Notes: generated by a model not told the origin, from the sequence alone. 64,000 bases of DNA from Flabesymbios commensalis (GCA_964017125.1 OZ024902.1:33107582-33171581); one strand, 5' to 3'; positions 10,648 through 22,691 are shown, counted from the first letter of the stretch. Program-made: numbers and translations.

Positions 10648-12212
10648 TTAATGCTTCTTAACAAAATTCAAACAAGTGCGGTCTTCACATGTCCTTCCAG
10701 ACGCCATTAAGATACGCTTTGCCGCATAGCTAAATGGCCCATTGATTCTGAAAACGTCAGACTCCACAGAAAGCCCTGCTGGAACCCTTTCTGTAAAATG
10801 TAATGCGTACACGTTCCTTAGCCATTTGTTCATGCTGGTATTATTCGATCTATGGGGTTCTCTCAATACACAGTCCGTATAACACATAGTCTGTAGATAC
10901 GCTGTGATCTTGAGAAGATGGGGGTTCCTCTCGTATATCTTATACAACACACGAGCACTGTTCCAGTTCCACTCTTCGGCCAAGAAGTTTCTCTGTGCCT
11001 TCTGAACAAGCCACCAGAAAGGCGCATTAGGTCTGCCAAGAAACACACCCCAATTAATAAGGACCGGGAAAGGCTCGTTGGCAGTAGTTCGGGCTGGTGC
11101 CGCTATTGCGTCATACCGCCAGAAAATGGTGTTCAACTTTTGAATAAAGATCATATCCGGGTCAACGTGAATGCCGCCATAATGAACCATTATATCAAGC
11201 AAAGCTACGTCTGCTTTATGTTCAATATATTTTAGAGATGAGCCGTATATTGTTTCTGGTATTGGCCTGTAGATATAATGAAACCTGTTTTCTAAGTGCA
11301 GTTGATCCCAGTATTTGCCATAGAGTTGTTGATCACCATGTATATGAACGGCTTGCAGATCTAAAATATAGAGACAACTTAAAACAGAAAGGAAGAAGAA
11401 AAACTCCATCTCACCCCCTCCAAACCAAACATAATGGGCTATACGGGGCACTACTTCATGGTCATGTGGTGCTGCTTTGGGTACTCTATCAGTACCATAC
11501 AAGAGCTGTATTGCCAGAGTACTGAGGGCGCCTGTATCACACCACAGATCTTTAGGGTATATAACGCCTGTGGCTGTATGATCTACACAGAGATTGTCAG
11601 AGCAATGGGTCCGTGTGTAGTTTGTGGTGTTGCTGTAGAACATCTGCTTTAGTCTTTCATGTCCTCCTCTTGTCGGCAACATGCTGAGAAATGCTAGCTG
11701 GCCGTTCTCAGTAAAAGCAGCTGAGATAGGTTTCTGTATCAAGTCATTGGGAGGCTGACGTAACAAAATAATATTCTCATTGATATAAAATCCACCAAAC
11801 TCTACAAGTCGCTCCTCTAAGAAGTTTATCTGGGGTATGGAGACGTTGTTGCACATCTGCAAGAAGGACTCTATATGTACATTGAAGTTGGGGAATTCCT
11901 GCTGCAGCTCATTGAACCAAGTATTATATAAACGACCGTCAACATGAGGTAGTTTGTCACAGTAGAAATGGACGACATCGGGGCGCAAGTAAAAGAGTAC
12001 ACTGCGGACACTGAGGAAATGTCCAAATGTGAAGATTTCCTTCTCGTCTCCTGAGCACCAGACGTATGTGACAGAGTTTACCAGTGACTTGTCATGCAGT
12101 GATTGTTTAGTAGATGGCAGACGAGCCAGGTGAAAACTGCCATTTGTAAGCTGAGCTTGCCAGTTGATCTCGCTATGTAGCTTCATCGATTCTTCTCTTA
12201 TTATATTTCCAT
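10648..12212 (-). CDS. GT32-like tandem-domain glycosyltransferase, gene 1 (3' exon)
   Basis: The exon encodes about 520 residues. An N-terminal domain (about residues 52-195, starting VTYVWCSGDE) and a C-terminal domain (about 259-510, starting PRIAHYVWFGGGE) are visibly homologous to each other. The C-terminal copy has the DXD motif GGIHVDPDMIF (D355, D357) followed by NWGVFLGRP, as in Gly_transf_sug/GT32 enzymes, which use a nucleotide sugar and Mn2+ in the Golgi lumen. The N-terminal copy reads GGFYINENI at the equivalent site, so it is probably non-catalytic. No signal anchor is present. The open frame reaches an ATG at 12225, but a good acceptor (tttcatacag) ends at 12213 in the same phase as in the two paralogues, so I place the exon start at 12212 and infer an upstream exon carrying the membrane anchor. 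Acceptor substrate unknown. Confidence 0.82.
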
Positions 12213-12377
12213 CTGTATGAAACATACATTGAAGAAATAAGAATATAATACAGCAGCGTTATCATGGTTATTAGACAATGTTAGCATGGATTCCACATAC
12301 TAGCTTGATGGACATAAGATTATTCCGCACATAAACATCAGACAGTTAACTAATCCGTGAGGGCTAAAATAAATAAG

Positions 12378-12440
12378 TCAATTTTTCACTCACTTTAAGT
12401 TGTGTCTCCCTACCATGATCCACGACTTCAAGTAGGTGAT
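12378..12440. repeat. TTAA-D type hairpin, isolated copy
   Basis: tttttcactcactttaagttg pairs with cgacttcaagtaggtga. On the minus strand the tip is GGTA. Confidence 0.55.
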
Positions 12441-12444
12441 TTCA

Positions 12445-12900
12445 TCGACTAATACAATAGATAAAAAATGAGAATAAAAATAAAAAAATGGTTTACTTCT
12501 ATTGTTAATTAATTTGAGGCTCGAATAATTAAAGGTAACAAAATGTCCAGCTGACGATAAATATATCCCATATTGATGTTTTCTATTAACTGAGCATTTT
12601 TTTATTTAGTTTTGACCAGTAAATATATTATTACACATACAAAAATGTACAATTATATAAAATATATCATTATAATATTATATAGAACATTGGTAGGCAG
12701 CAACTATATTCAACTGCTTATAACACAAACATCATGCTTATTTGGACTGAAAAAAGACCCGGAAACGTATACAAAACGGTAACTTCACGTGAAGGTAAAA
12801 TGATGAAATTAATGGATTCGTAGATTCGAATGTAAAAAATAAAAGTGAAGGCATGAAATAATTGAAAACGGAAGAAAAAAACGTGAGGCCGAAAGACTGA
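12445..12900. other. No gene seen
   Basis: AT-rich intergenic DNA upstream of glycosyltransferase gene 1. I searched for an upstream exon with a hydrophobic anchor and could not identify one. Confidence 0.4.
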
Positions 12901-12924
12901 AGTCTGAAGATTTAAAAAGGAATG

Positions 12925-13385
12925 AATAAATGAATGAATAAATGAATGGATATGTGGACAGAACGACGAGCGAGCAAACTGACGGACGGCTAAGCGTGTG
13001 GGCAAATAAAACAAGTTGTGTGTGCAGATGATTTGAAACATTTGTCGAAAACAAACAGATGATATGTGTATCTGGTGAGACGCCTGTGACAAATAAAATA
13101 GGTGGTGTGTGTATATGGTGCGAGGTGTCTGGCAAATATGGCCTGAAACAGTGATGTGAGTGTAGATGGTGTGAGGATTGTGACAAAGAAAACAGGTGGT
13201 GGTTGTAGATGATGAGACTGTCACTGAGAGACATGTAATAAAGAAAACAGGTGATGTGTGTACATGGTGTGACACAAGTTGCCGAGAATACAGGAGGTGT
13301 GTGTAGATGGTGTGAGAGATGTGGCAATGAAAACATGATGTGTGTGTAGATATGGTGTGAAAACATGGTGACAAAGAGCACAGGT
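12925..13385. repeat. Degenerate minisatellite (about 45-50 bp unit)
   Basis: Repeats built on gtgtgtagatggtgtgagag and gacaaagaaaacaggtg recur about eight times between 13010 and 13385, preceded by an (aatga)n stretch at 12921-12948. Long frames on the minus strand (up to 218 codons) come from this composition and are not taken as genes. Confidence 0.7.
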
Positions 13386-13389
13386 GAAA

Positions 13390-13600
13390 GTTGGCCAGCC
13401 TTAATGGCTCATTCGGTCCGGTTGTGGATCTAAACTCACAGATATGAGTTTAAATTCCAGCTTGGTCATACATTTCTCATGGGGGCTGTGTACATATACA
13501 GCGCCTCAAACTGTTCAAAGACCTGAGAGCGTGCAGTGCGATCTATGGGAGTGTGCACTATAAAAACATCTTTGAAGTCATTAAACAAAAGCACCTGCAA
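13390..13600 (+). repeat. Possible tRNA-derived SINE remnant
   Basis: aatggctcattcggtccggt resembles a pol III A box, and gagtttaaattccagct, about 30 bases on, resembles a B box. Further on, gtgcactataaaaac resembles LINE/SINE 3' tails. No second copy in the window confirms it. Confidence 0.35.
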
Positions 13601-14149
13601 CAGCTTCAGCTTTGTGGTTAACATTGAAATACGGCAACGGATTCGTTTCAGATCTCTGATGGGAAAAATATGTTTATGTTTGGCAAGTCTGAGAAATGTG
13701 ATCTTTGAAAAGATAATTTTCATAGATTGGGAGATTTCAACTTAGGCGTACATCTTCTCAACTGGAACAACAATTTTAATTGAAATCCGCACAATGTTTC
13801 GATCTCGAGAAGCATGCTGATTTTCCAACCCACATTAATGGCTATTGGCTAGATATGTTAATCACCAAAGCATCTCCAATTATAATAAATCAGTTTTTTC
13901 GACAGCGTTGGTATTACATTGAGCCAATGCTATGCACACATCGTTATTTACAGAGTGTAATGAGTAATGCGTCTTGATGGTGCAGTGGGTGACGCAATGA
14001 ATAATTTTGACTGTTTTCCAAACAAAGTCAGAGCTGATTACAGAAGGTGATAAAATCAACTTTTGAACAACATTCACGACACTGTCTCGACAATGAGGCG
14101 ATATTGGTGCTAAGTCTCGAGTTAAATGTTTTTTTTTTTCTGCTGGATC

Positions 14150-14652
14150 TACAAATGGCGTCTATATGCACAACTGGATCAACCTTCAACATGGGGTTTT
14201 GAGATAAATGCAGTTAAAGTTTATGGTCTACGCTAAATTCAAGAAAGCAAATGAGCAAAAAATTGGGTTAAACTAACACACAACATCCGCATTCTAAATT
14301 CAAGGAACATACCCACATATTTTGGTACCTCCGGTTTCGAGCCTCGCTGCCTCAAATAAACTGTGGTCCAGTTGTGCATAAATCAGAATGACCATTGCGA
14401 TTTATGCACAACTGGAACAACCCACATTTCGTCATAAATTCAAGAAATGCAAATATACATAGAAAATTTACAATAATAAGCACATTACAGACTCTCTGCG
14501 TCATCTGTTGATCTATTCCGAAGTTTCCATAATAACTTTCTATATTTTGTGTTAAATCACGGAGACTGCGAGGGTGATGGGAAAAATAAAGGTGCGGTTT
14601 GGGCTAGTTGTGCATAAATCAATTTTAAGATTTTTATTTATGCACAACTGGA
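14150..14652. repeat. Cluster of CCAGTTGTGCATAAAT inverted repeats
   Basis: Two hairpins, at 14368-14415 and 14604-14651, share arms ccagttgtgcataaat / atttatgcacaactgg with different inner loops. A single arm (tatgcacaactgga) sits at about 14166. This suggests a small hairpin family other than PAL-1 and the TTAA MITEs. Confidence 0.6.
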
Positions 14653-14821
14653 CGGAGCTCTAATTATTGTTAATTTAACAAATGTTAAGAAAAATACATT
14701 AAATAATATTGAAGACTTTTATGAAAATGTGTGTACTTACCATGGGTTGACATATAAAACTTTGAACTTTGCTCTGCAATTTGGTCTATGGTTTTTCTCT
14801 CGCTTGTTTTTACATAATTTC

Positions 14822-16687
14822 TGTGTGCTTAATTTGTGTGCATTTTGTGAGCATTATTTTATAGTTTGTTTTTTTTATATGCAAAATGACGTCCTTCTTG
14901 GATTGTATGATACACTATAGGTCAGACGATGAGCAATAAACACCGGAAATGTCATTTTGAATGTTTTCTTTCAAATTTACTTGTTAGTATCGTTTAGTCT
15001 TAATTTACTATGTTACCACAAATACGTCATATTATTGTCAACATGTTAGCAGTAAACTTATAGTAACAGAAAATACATAAAAAACGGCAGATGTCTTGGC
15101 TGTAAAGATCAAATAAAGTTTATTTCTTTCCAAAGAAACAAGTAAAGATATAAAAAAAAATCTTATGTGCGACAAACTATAGAAAATATGGGGATTTTTT
15201 AACATTTTGGTGGCCATTTTGTGTTTAGCTAATTTGAAGGTGAATGTCTCCAAATATAGAACGTTATCCGAGATATTCGCATTCAGCACACGCACATTAT
15301 GCAAGACAAGTAAATACAAAAGTATCAACTAAAATCCCGAGCAAAGTTCCATGTTTCAGATTTTAACCCAGGCTAAATAGAGTTATTTTCATGAAAGGTT
15401 GCAATATTCTTTCATTAAAAAATATGTATGACATTTATAAATATAAATAACACATAGTTCTAAGAATACACATATATGGGTTTAAAAAACATAGGATATG
15501 GATATGTCCAATAACTATCATTTATTATGTTGTTTTTAATGACCATGTTGACTAGTTTGTTTTGCTGTTCATTATGATTATTTTATAATAAAAAACATGT
15601 TTGAGCGTATGTGGAGAGACGACTATATACTTTACTGCAATGGGTGATATGACCCCCTATTTTTTGGAATTTGCATAAAATTCTGATCTAAGGGTCTTGA
15701 CCTCTGGGGGTCGAAAAATGACTTTAGGATGACATGAATATATGACACCCTATTTTTTTGCATCAGCATAAAATCCTGAACAAGAAAAACGTAGGTGACA
15801 AAAATTAGCATAATATTCCCACGGAATTACATATGACCCTATACTATTAGATGTGAAAGATAAACATAAAACGAAATTGCATTGCATTGTATTTAATTGC
15901 ATTGCATTGCACGATCTGATTCTTTATTCAGAAACAAGATCTGTATTTATTTATTTACAATTATGTTATTGTGGGATCTATGTTTTTTTTAAAGTATTGA
16001 AGGCAGGGTTTGGGTCGATTACTATTGATGATTACGATTACGGTTATGATTACATGTCATTTTTATGTATCGATTACGATTATGATTACGATTATTCGTC
16101 ATTATAATTATCGATTACGATTCAATTTGACGCCACACTTTCAGTTTGACAATAAGTCTTCACCATAATTGTAGGTGTGTGCTGTTGGCGAAAATTAGCT
16201 ATTTGTTGGTTAAAAAATAATGCTATGCAATACAATAAATTATGATAACTTCACACATTATAAGAAATTGTAGAAGCGTGTGTATTTTAGTAGAAAATAC
16301 TATACACCCCGGAGAGGTGTATAAAAATCCAATAGCGATAATGTAAGAAATATGGTGCTGAGAGTAGGGTGTCGCCCACACTAGCCTCTTCCTCCTGGGT
16401 ACACTAATGCACTAGCACATATGTGACCCGTTAGTAATAGTCGTAATAGTGACCTTGATATGATCAATCTTTTCGTACGATTTATTTTCATATGATTATT
16501 TTCAAACCCTAAAATGGTGTGGCATGGAAATGTGTGTAATGGATTTTAAATCTATGTGTTATTTTTGAGGACTCTGGTTATTATTATTAAAAATAAACAC
16601 GTGTACCAAAACTAAACGATTTAAACATCCCTGGTCAGCCCCACTAAACATAATGTAACACCACCACCATCAAACCAACATGGCATT
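14822..16687. repeat. 1.87 kb tandem duplication, unit 1
   Basis: The sequence from tgtgtgcttaatttg to the join at about 16687 repeats almost base for base in the next unit, with a period of about 1864-1866. No gene is recognised. The unit holds a GATTAC array (16012-16130) and short non-coding frames that recur only because the DNA is duplicated. Confidence 0.9.
16012..16130. repeat. GATTAC-type repeat in unit 1
   Basis: Series of gattac / gattat hexamers followed by attcgtcattataattatcg. Related to 7830-8045. Confidence 0.7.
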
Positions 16688-18551
16688 TGTGTGCTTAATT
16701 TGTTTGCATTTTGTGAGCATTATTTTATAGTTTTTTTTTTATATGCAAAATGACGTCCTTCTTGGATTGTATGATACACTATAGGTCAGACGATGAGCAA
16801 TAAACACCGGAAATGTCATTTTGAATGTTTTCTTTCAAATTTACTTGTTAGTATCGTTTAGTCTTAATTTACTATGTTACCACAAATACGTCATATTATT
16901 GTCAACATGTTAGCAGTAAACTTATAGTAACAGAAAATACATAAAGAACGGCGGATGTCTTGGCTGTAAAGATCAAATAAAGTTTATTTCTTTCCAAAGA
17001 AACAAGTAAAAATATAAAAAGAAATCTTATGTGCGACAAACTATAGAAAATATGGGGATTTTTTAACATTTTGGTGGCCATTTTGTGTTTAGCTAATTTG
17101 AAGGTGAATGTCTCCAAATATAGAACGTTATCCGAGATATTCGCATTCAGCACACGCACATTATGCAAGACAAGTAAATACAAAAGTATCAACTAAAATC
17201 CCGAGCAAAGTTCCATGTTTCAGATTTTAACCCAGGCTAAATAGAGTTATTTTCATGAAAGGTTGCAATATTCTTTCATTAAAAAATATGTATGACATTT
17301 ATAAATATAAATAACACATAGTTCTAAGAATACACATATATGGGTTTAAAAAACATAGGATATGGATATGTCCAATAACTATCATTTATTATGTTGTTTT
17401 TAATGACCATGTTGACTAGTTTGTTTTGCTGTTCATTATGATTATTTTATAATAAAAAACATGTTTGAGCGTATGTGGAGAGACGACTATATACTTTACT
17501 GCAATGGGTGATATGACCCCCTATTTTTTGGAATTTGCATAAAATTCTGATCTAAGGGTCATGACCTCTAGGGGTCGAAAAATGACTTTAGGGTGACATG
17601 AATATATGACACCCTATTTTTTTGCATCAGCATAAAATCCTGAACAAGAAAAACGTAGGTGACAAAAATTAGCATAATATTCCCACGGAATTACATATGA
17701 CCCTACACTATTAGATGTGAAAGATAAACATAAAACGAAATTGCATTGCATTGTATTTAATTGCATTGCATTGCACGATCTGATTCTTTATTCAGAAACA
17801 AGATCAGTATTTATTTATTTACAATTATGTTATTGTGGGATCTATGTTTTTTTTAAAGTATTGAAGGCAGGGTTTGGGTCGATTACTATTGATGATTACG
17901 ATTACGGTTATGATTACATGTCATTTTTATGTATCGATTACGATTATGATTATGATTATTCGTCATTATAATTATCGATTACGATTCAATTTGACGCCAC
18001 ACTTTCAGTTTGACAATAAGTCTTCACCATAATTGTAGGTGTGTGCTGTTGGCGAAAATTAGCTATTTGTTGGTTAAAAAATAATGCTATACAATACAAT
18101 AAATTATGATAACTTCACACATTATAAGAAATTGTAGAAGCGTGTGTATTTTAGTAGAAAATACTATACACCCCGGAGGGGTGTATAAAAATCCAATAGC
18201 GATAATGTAAGAAATATGGTGCTGAGAGTAGGGTGTCGCCCACACTAGCCTCTTCCTCCTGGGTACACTAATGCACTAGCACATATGTGACCCGTTAGTA
18301 ATAGTCGTAATAGTGACCTTGATATGATCAATCTTTTCGTACGATTTATTTTCATATGATTATTTTCAAACCCTAAAATGGTGTGGCATGGAAATGTGTG
18401 TAATGGATTTTAAATCTATGTGTTATTTTTTAGGACTCTGGTTATTATTATTAAAAATAAACACGTGTACCAAAACTAAACGATTTAAACATCCCTGGTC
18501 AGCCCCACTAAACATAATGTAACACCACCACCATCAAACCAACATGGCATT
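16688..18551. repeat. 1.87 kb tandem duplication, unit 2
   Basis: Direct second copy of 14822-16687. By eye there are only a few dozen single-base differences and small indels, so the duplication is recent. The end is marked by catcaaaccaacatggcatt, followed by unique DNA. Confidence 0.9.
17878..17992. repeat. GATTAC-type repeat in unit 2
   Basis: Copy of the array at 16012-16130 carried by the duplication. Confidence 0.7.
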
Positions 18552-19619
18552 AGTTTGTATGCATTGTAAATCTGAGAAATTGGCTCGCCTAAACCCGCTG
18601 TTATGAAAATATCAATTAATTTACAATCGGCAACTTTGTGATCTAGAAGAAAAGTTACTGGATATACATGATACGCGCTAACTGAACTATGCGCCGCTCG
18701 ATCAACTATCAAATATACCTTAGTAAAACAATTGTAAAACATTTAAAAAATATTTTGCTAACTAAATAATAAATCAGCAGTGTACCGTTATTAGAGGATC
18801 CAAACGTATATGTAGAGTACCAACTTATTCGAAATGACTAGAAATATTACATTCAATACGGCGCATATAATTGCGTGAATATTTGTAAAATAACAATAAA
18901 TCGATAATCTTCCTATGAAAACAAAGTTGTATGATTTTAACGGTTTTCTTTGTCCACAATTTCATTTAAAATGAGATTTTAAAAATGGTTACAAAATGCG
19001 GCCCAATTATTGTACTCTACCCCCTACTTTAAATAACAACTAAAGATGAATAAAATTAACTAACATTATAAAATACCCGACAATATTATTATTAAATACA
19101 TTTTTGTGATACAGTATATAATTTCTAGATCAATTAATTTATAAAAAAAAACTATTTATCAGAAAGTAACACAAATATACACGTAAAATAACTGTATTGA
19201 TTTAAATGTTAGAGACGTCATGCACTTTTCATTAAGCGCAAAATGCATAATAGTATAATTATGATAAGCATGTGCGTGTATTACATGGAATGAATTAGTA
19301 AAGGGCATACACATGTCATGAACTTTTGCCTGTATGTTCATTCAATTGAGTTCTCAGAAAGACTTTATCAGCACAGAGTGCTAATGTACAGGACTGAAAC
19401 ATTGCACATTATGTAGTTTATTTAGCTTGCCAGGAACAACAACTTGTGACATGTTAGAAATCGGTTGGATATGCAAATTTTAGATCCACACATTATCATG
19501 TCAGTTTTGAACTTGTAATGCTCTCACAACAAAAACATGTGTGAAACCAAAAGAAAGCAATTGCTGCCTTTCGCTCCCAAACGGTTAATATCACCAATGT
19601 GTAAAAATTGCATAATGCA
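18552..19619. other. No gene seen
   Basis: AT-rich intergenic DNA. Reading frames are short and show no domain features. Confidence 0.45.
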
Positions 19620-19850
19620 TTAACCCTTTGACTTCCAGGCCGGAGTGCATGCCAGGATCCAGATATACTGGTGTAGGAGTTCTATTTTTTGTCATTTGAA
19701 GCTGGAATTGCTAACGCAATTTCCAGCTTCAAATGACGAAAAATACATGAATGTAGTATATATTTGACGAAAATTTGTGTCATTTTATGGTTACGTTCAT
19801 TGACGAATGACGACGGAAATTTCCGTCATGTATGGTAGTGAAAAGGTTAA
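19620..19850 (+). mobile_element. TTAA-A MITE (copy 2)
   Basis: Starts TTAACCCTTTGACTTCCAGG and ends agtgaaaaggttaa. Contains an off-centre hairpin at about 19690-19743 (gtcatttgaagctgg / ccagcttcaaatgac, loop GTTA read on the minus strand) and the palindrome gacggaaatttccgtc. Collinear with 7551-7781 in reverse. Confidence 0.85.
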
Positions 19851-20344
19851 AGTTCAAGATTGAGCACAGCTTGGTAGGCGTACCACAAACATCATCCGTT
19901 GAGATGTATGAAAACGGCTTGACTTACGAATTGTAATCATATATATTAGTATGTTAGTTTTTGCATGGATAATGTTTACACAATAAAAACGCAATTGTCT
20001 ACGATTTAGTCTTCAAAGGTTGAATGACGGCTTTTGTTGTCAGACGTTCTCCGATGGTTAAGTGTATGCATTCAATGCCGTGGACGTATTATATCTTAAA
20101 AATGACAAACACATGAATCTTTTAAATTATTTATTAAATAACAAGCAATCTACATCTATTCCAAAACGATGATTAAGTAGGACTGTAATTCTTGTTATTG
20201 CTTGTTTACTTCCACCATTAAGCACAACTAGAGTCGTTTTGAAACCGTTCCATTAGCCGACCAACTGCTATCAGGAGTGAAATAAGTGTTTAAAAATCAA
20301 GATTTTCAAATATTTGGTCTCAAATTAACGAGCTAGGAGTAATT

Positions 20345-20405
20345 TGCACCCACTTGAAGCTGTGGGTCGGGGTAGCGAGACACAACACCAGGTGGGTGAG
20401 AAATT
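20345..20405. repeat. TTAA-D type hairpin, isolated copy
   Basis: cacccacttgaagctgtggg pairs imperfectly with acaacaccaggtgggtg. Tip GGTA. Confidence 0.55.
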
Positions 20406-20702
20406 CAATGTAGCGCTTTGTGGGTTGAGCTACCTGACTGAATTGTCATTATTAAAAACGTAAGAAAAATTGAGAAATATATATTTACACATCAGACATA
20501 GTTTATTAAAAAAACAGTTTGGTGAAGAGAGATTGAAAGGGTTTGACCTGGTTTTCACAGGGTTAATTTTCCTGTGTCATTCGTGCAACTAGTCCGTGAT
20601 GTGACCGGGGAGGTGAACCAAGACGACTAACTCAGGCCGCTAATAATGACATAATATGGATGGCCCAGAGTGACCAGTGACCACGTACTGTGACTGTGAT
20701 GG

Positions 20703-20710
20703 TATATAAA
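20703..20710 (+). promoter_or_regulatory. TATA box of the CBM14 peptide gene
   Basis: TATATAAA lies about 175 bases before the ATG at 20884. Transcription would start near 20735 and leave a purine-rich leader with repeated aagagaag blocks. The assignment rests on position and motif only. Confidence 0.6.
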
Positions 20711-20883
20711 GGCAGGCTTGCTCATAGATCATCACAAATACAAAATCTGACAGAAGAGTAGACAAGACTGAACGAGCTGATAAAGAGAAGACTGCACAAC
20801 ACATCACAAGAAAAGCTGACAAAGAGAAGCCTTGCACAACAAAGCACAGCAGAAATTGACTAAGAGAAGACCGTAAATTCAAC

Positions 20884-22430
20884 ATGGCGAGCAAACTCCT
20901 CATTGTCACACTCGTGTGTCTCATGATTCTGCACCAAGGTAAATACTCCCATGATAATAAAGTTTTGTATGCCCCACATTACTTAACCTAAAATATATAT
21001 ATATTTTTTCTACTAGCACCGACAATGTTGTGTGTTCAAATCCCCTTTAATCATTACCTCTGTGTAGAGTGGAACAACCAGATAAAACCACATCATAGAA
21101 TCACCGTGATCGCATTAGAACCACCTCTATGCTGAAACTAGCCTTATACTCTTGAGTATCGCTCTGAAATAGCTTAGACAAGAAGATGACTGTCATCAGG
21201 TCAATTAATTTAATAATTGAGCAATTGTTTTCTATTTTTTTTACTAAAATTGGATAATATGTAATACTAAAAATAAAAAGAATGGGATTTAAGGCCACCT
21301 TTGTGCACAAATAGGCTAATTTGGGCTAGGAGAACTTCATGAGGATTGTGAGATAAATTAGCTAACACTGCCCTCCAGACACAGATATGTAATACTATTA
21401 GTGAATTAACTACTCACCGCATTATAATCAGACTGATTGTTTAAAGCCAGTGGCGTCATTAAAATACCCCAATGTGTTCAAGTATTGTGTTTAAGTTATG
21501 GCTTTTTATTGTGGTTCTCAAGTTATCCATTTTCCCGCTAAGTTATGAAATTTAAATTTGCACTAACCTGAAGCTGTGTCTTGCTACCGTAACTCACAAA
21601 GACTAGTGAGTGAAAATTACACCTATTTATTTAATTTGAGACTCAAACATTTGCAAATTTCAATGTTTAAATACTCATTACATTCCAGTGATTTGGTCGG
21701 CTGGTGAGACGGGTTAAAAAAGATTCTAGTCGTGTTTAGTCGTTAGTGTTAACATATAGCTGTTTTTTTCAGGTTTGGCATTTACAGGTAGCGCATGTGT
21801 GAACAATTGTAACGGTCTGTCAGACGGTGACTACCAATCATGTGACACGTGCTCCGCGTTCCATAGCTGCTCCAGTGGCATCTTGCACGCGAACAGAGAG
21901 TGCGCTCTGGGTAGTACTTACTGGGACGATAACAAAAAGAGATGTGTATGGAGCAGCAAAACATGCAGTGGTAAATATTGATGGAAATAAGTGTAAAATA
22001 ACACCTCTCGTCTGTCAACATGTTTTGTTCCAATTTAATGATACAACTTAAACAAAGGAGTAATACACTTGGCTCATTATATTTTTATAACGAGTACTTA
22101 ACCCTTGTCCTGCTAGACCCGAATATAAACGGTGTTAAGCATATTTTAAGGCAAATAATATGTCACTGAAATGGATAATATAGTTTGTGGTAAATGTTCA
22201 GTTAGTCAAATAATTCAATTTAGAAGATGTATATTTTCGAAAAATATCTATAGTTTTCGTCATTTGAAGCTGGAAATTGCGTTAGCAATTCCAGCTTCAA
22301 ATGACGAAAAATACAATTGAAACAATTCAGCAGGACAAGGGTTAATACTTCACAGATCCTCACGAATCAAGTTTTTTAATGTAATAAATTATCTATAAAA
22401 AACTCTGTTTCAGAATTTATTGGCAACTGA
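20884..22430 (+). CDS. Secreted chitin-binding type 2 (CBM14) peptide, three exons
   Basis: Exon 1 (20884-20938) starts at aacATGgcg and encodes a hydrophobic signal peptide (MASKLLIVTLVCLMILHQ). It ends caag|gtaaat in phase 1. Exon 2 (21773-21970, after tttttttcag) encodes one CBM14 domain. Six cysteines fit the family spacing C-x13-C-x5-C-x10-C-x13-C-x6-C, with an extra pair: the first C of CVNNC and a C in YQSC. Conserved aromatics (AFHSC, STYWD) fit chitin binding. Exon 2 ends agtg|gtaaat and can join exon 3 (22414-22430, after ctgtttcag), giving a last stretch SEFIGN and about 89 residues. Without that splice the frame stops at 21981 as SGKY. A poly(A) signal after exon 3 favours the spliced form. 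Likely a small extracellular chitin-binding or antimicrobial-type peptide; the exact role is unknown. Confidence 0.85.
21288..21390 (-). mobile_element. SINE core fragment in intron 1
   Basis: taaggccacctttgtgcaca and ctgccctccagacacagat match the 3' half of the SINE at 55350-55685, including the aggagaac(c/t)tc(c/a)tgagga block. Both tRNA-like heads are absent. Confidence 0.65.
21555..21620. repeat. Decayed TTAA-D type hairpin in intron 1
   Basis: tttgcactaacctgaagctg and actagtgagtgaaaatta are worn arms. The tip on the minus strand is GGTA. Confidence 0.5.
22098..22345 (+). mobile_element. TTAA-C MITE (copy 1), in intron 2 of the CBM14 gene
   Basis: Ends TTAACCCTTGTCCTGCTAG and agcaggacaagggttaa are matching terminal inverted repeats. 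An off-centre hairpin at about 22257-22311 has arms tcgtcatttgaagctgg / ccagcttcaaatgacga and tip AATTGC-GTTA-GCAATT. Collinear with 35861-36109. Confidence 0.88.
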
Positions 22431-22691
22431 TTGGTGGAAGATTACTCTATTGCCACACCAGAAACTCAAGAGAAACAACAAGGGACTTCTTCGATACTAA
22501 ATTCTTCCTGCAATGCTCTATTCCTGCCGTACCTAATATACAGATATATGGCGGTCATAACCTTCAAGGATTCATCTTATGTTTTATCGCACTACTTCAA
22601 TTCATAATTGTAAAAGTTAGAGTTATCTTGGTCTACTTTTAATGTTTAAAACTTCACAGAAATATCTTTATTTGTAAACCCCTAATGACAC

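Noticed and set aside
10918-11652. Plus-strand frames opposite glycosyltransferase gene 1, with similar frames opposite genes 2 and 3
   Set aside because: Antisense shadows of the conserved coding exons; they carry no features of their own.
12718-13381. Long minus-strand reading frames of 218 and 190 codons
   Set aside because: They run through a degenerate minisatellite. The peptides are His/Thr/Tyr-rich repeats (THHVYTH-like) that appear in more than one frame, as expected from repeat composition.
15038-17971. Frames of 96 and 84 codons that occur twice
   Set aside because: Both are carried by the 1.87 kb tandem duplication. The 84-codon frame ends in DYDYDY from the GATTAC array. No domain features.
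20640-20924. Minus-strand 94-codon frame over the CBM14 promoter and first exon
   Set aside because: Antisense to the leader and signal-peptide exon; its Ser/Leu-rich content comes from the purine-rich leader.
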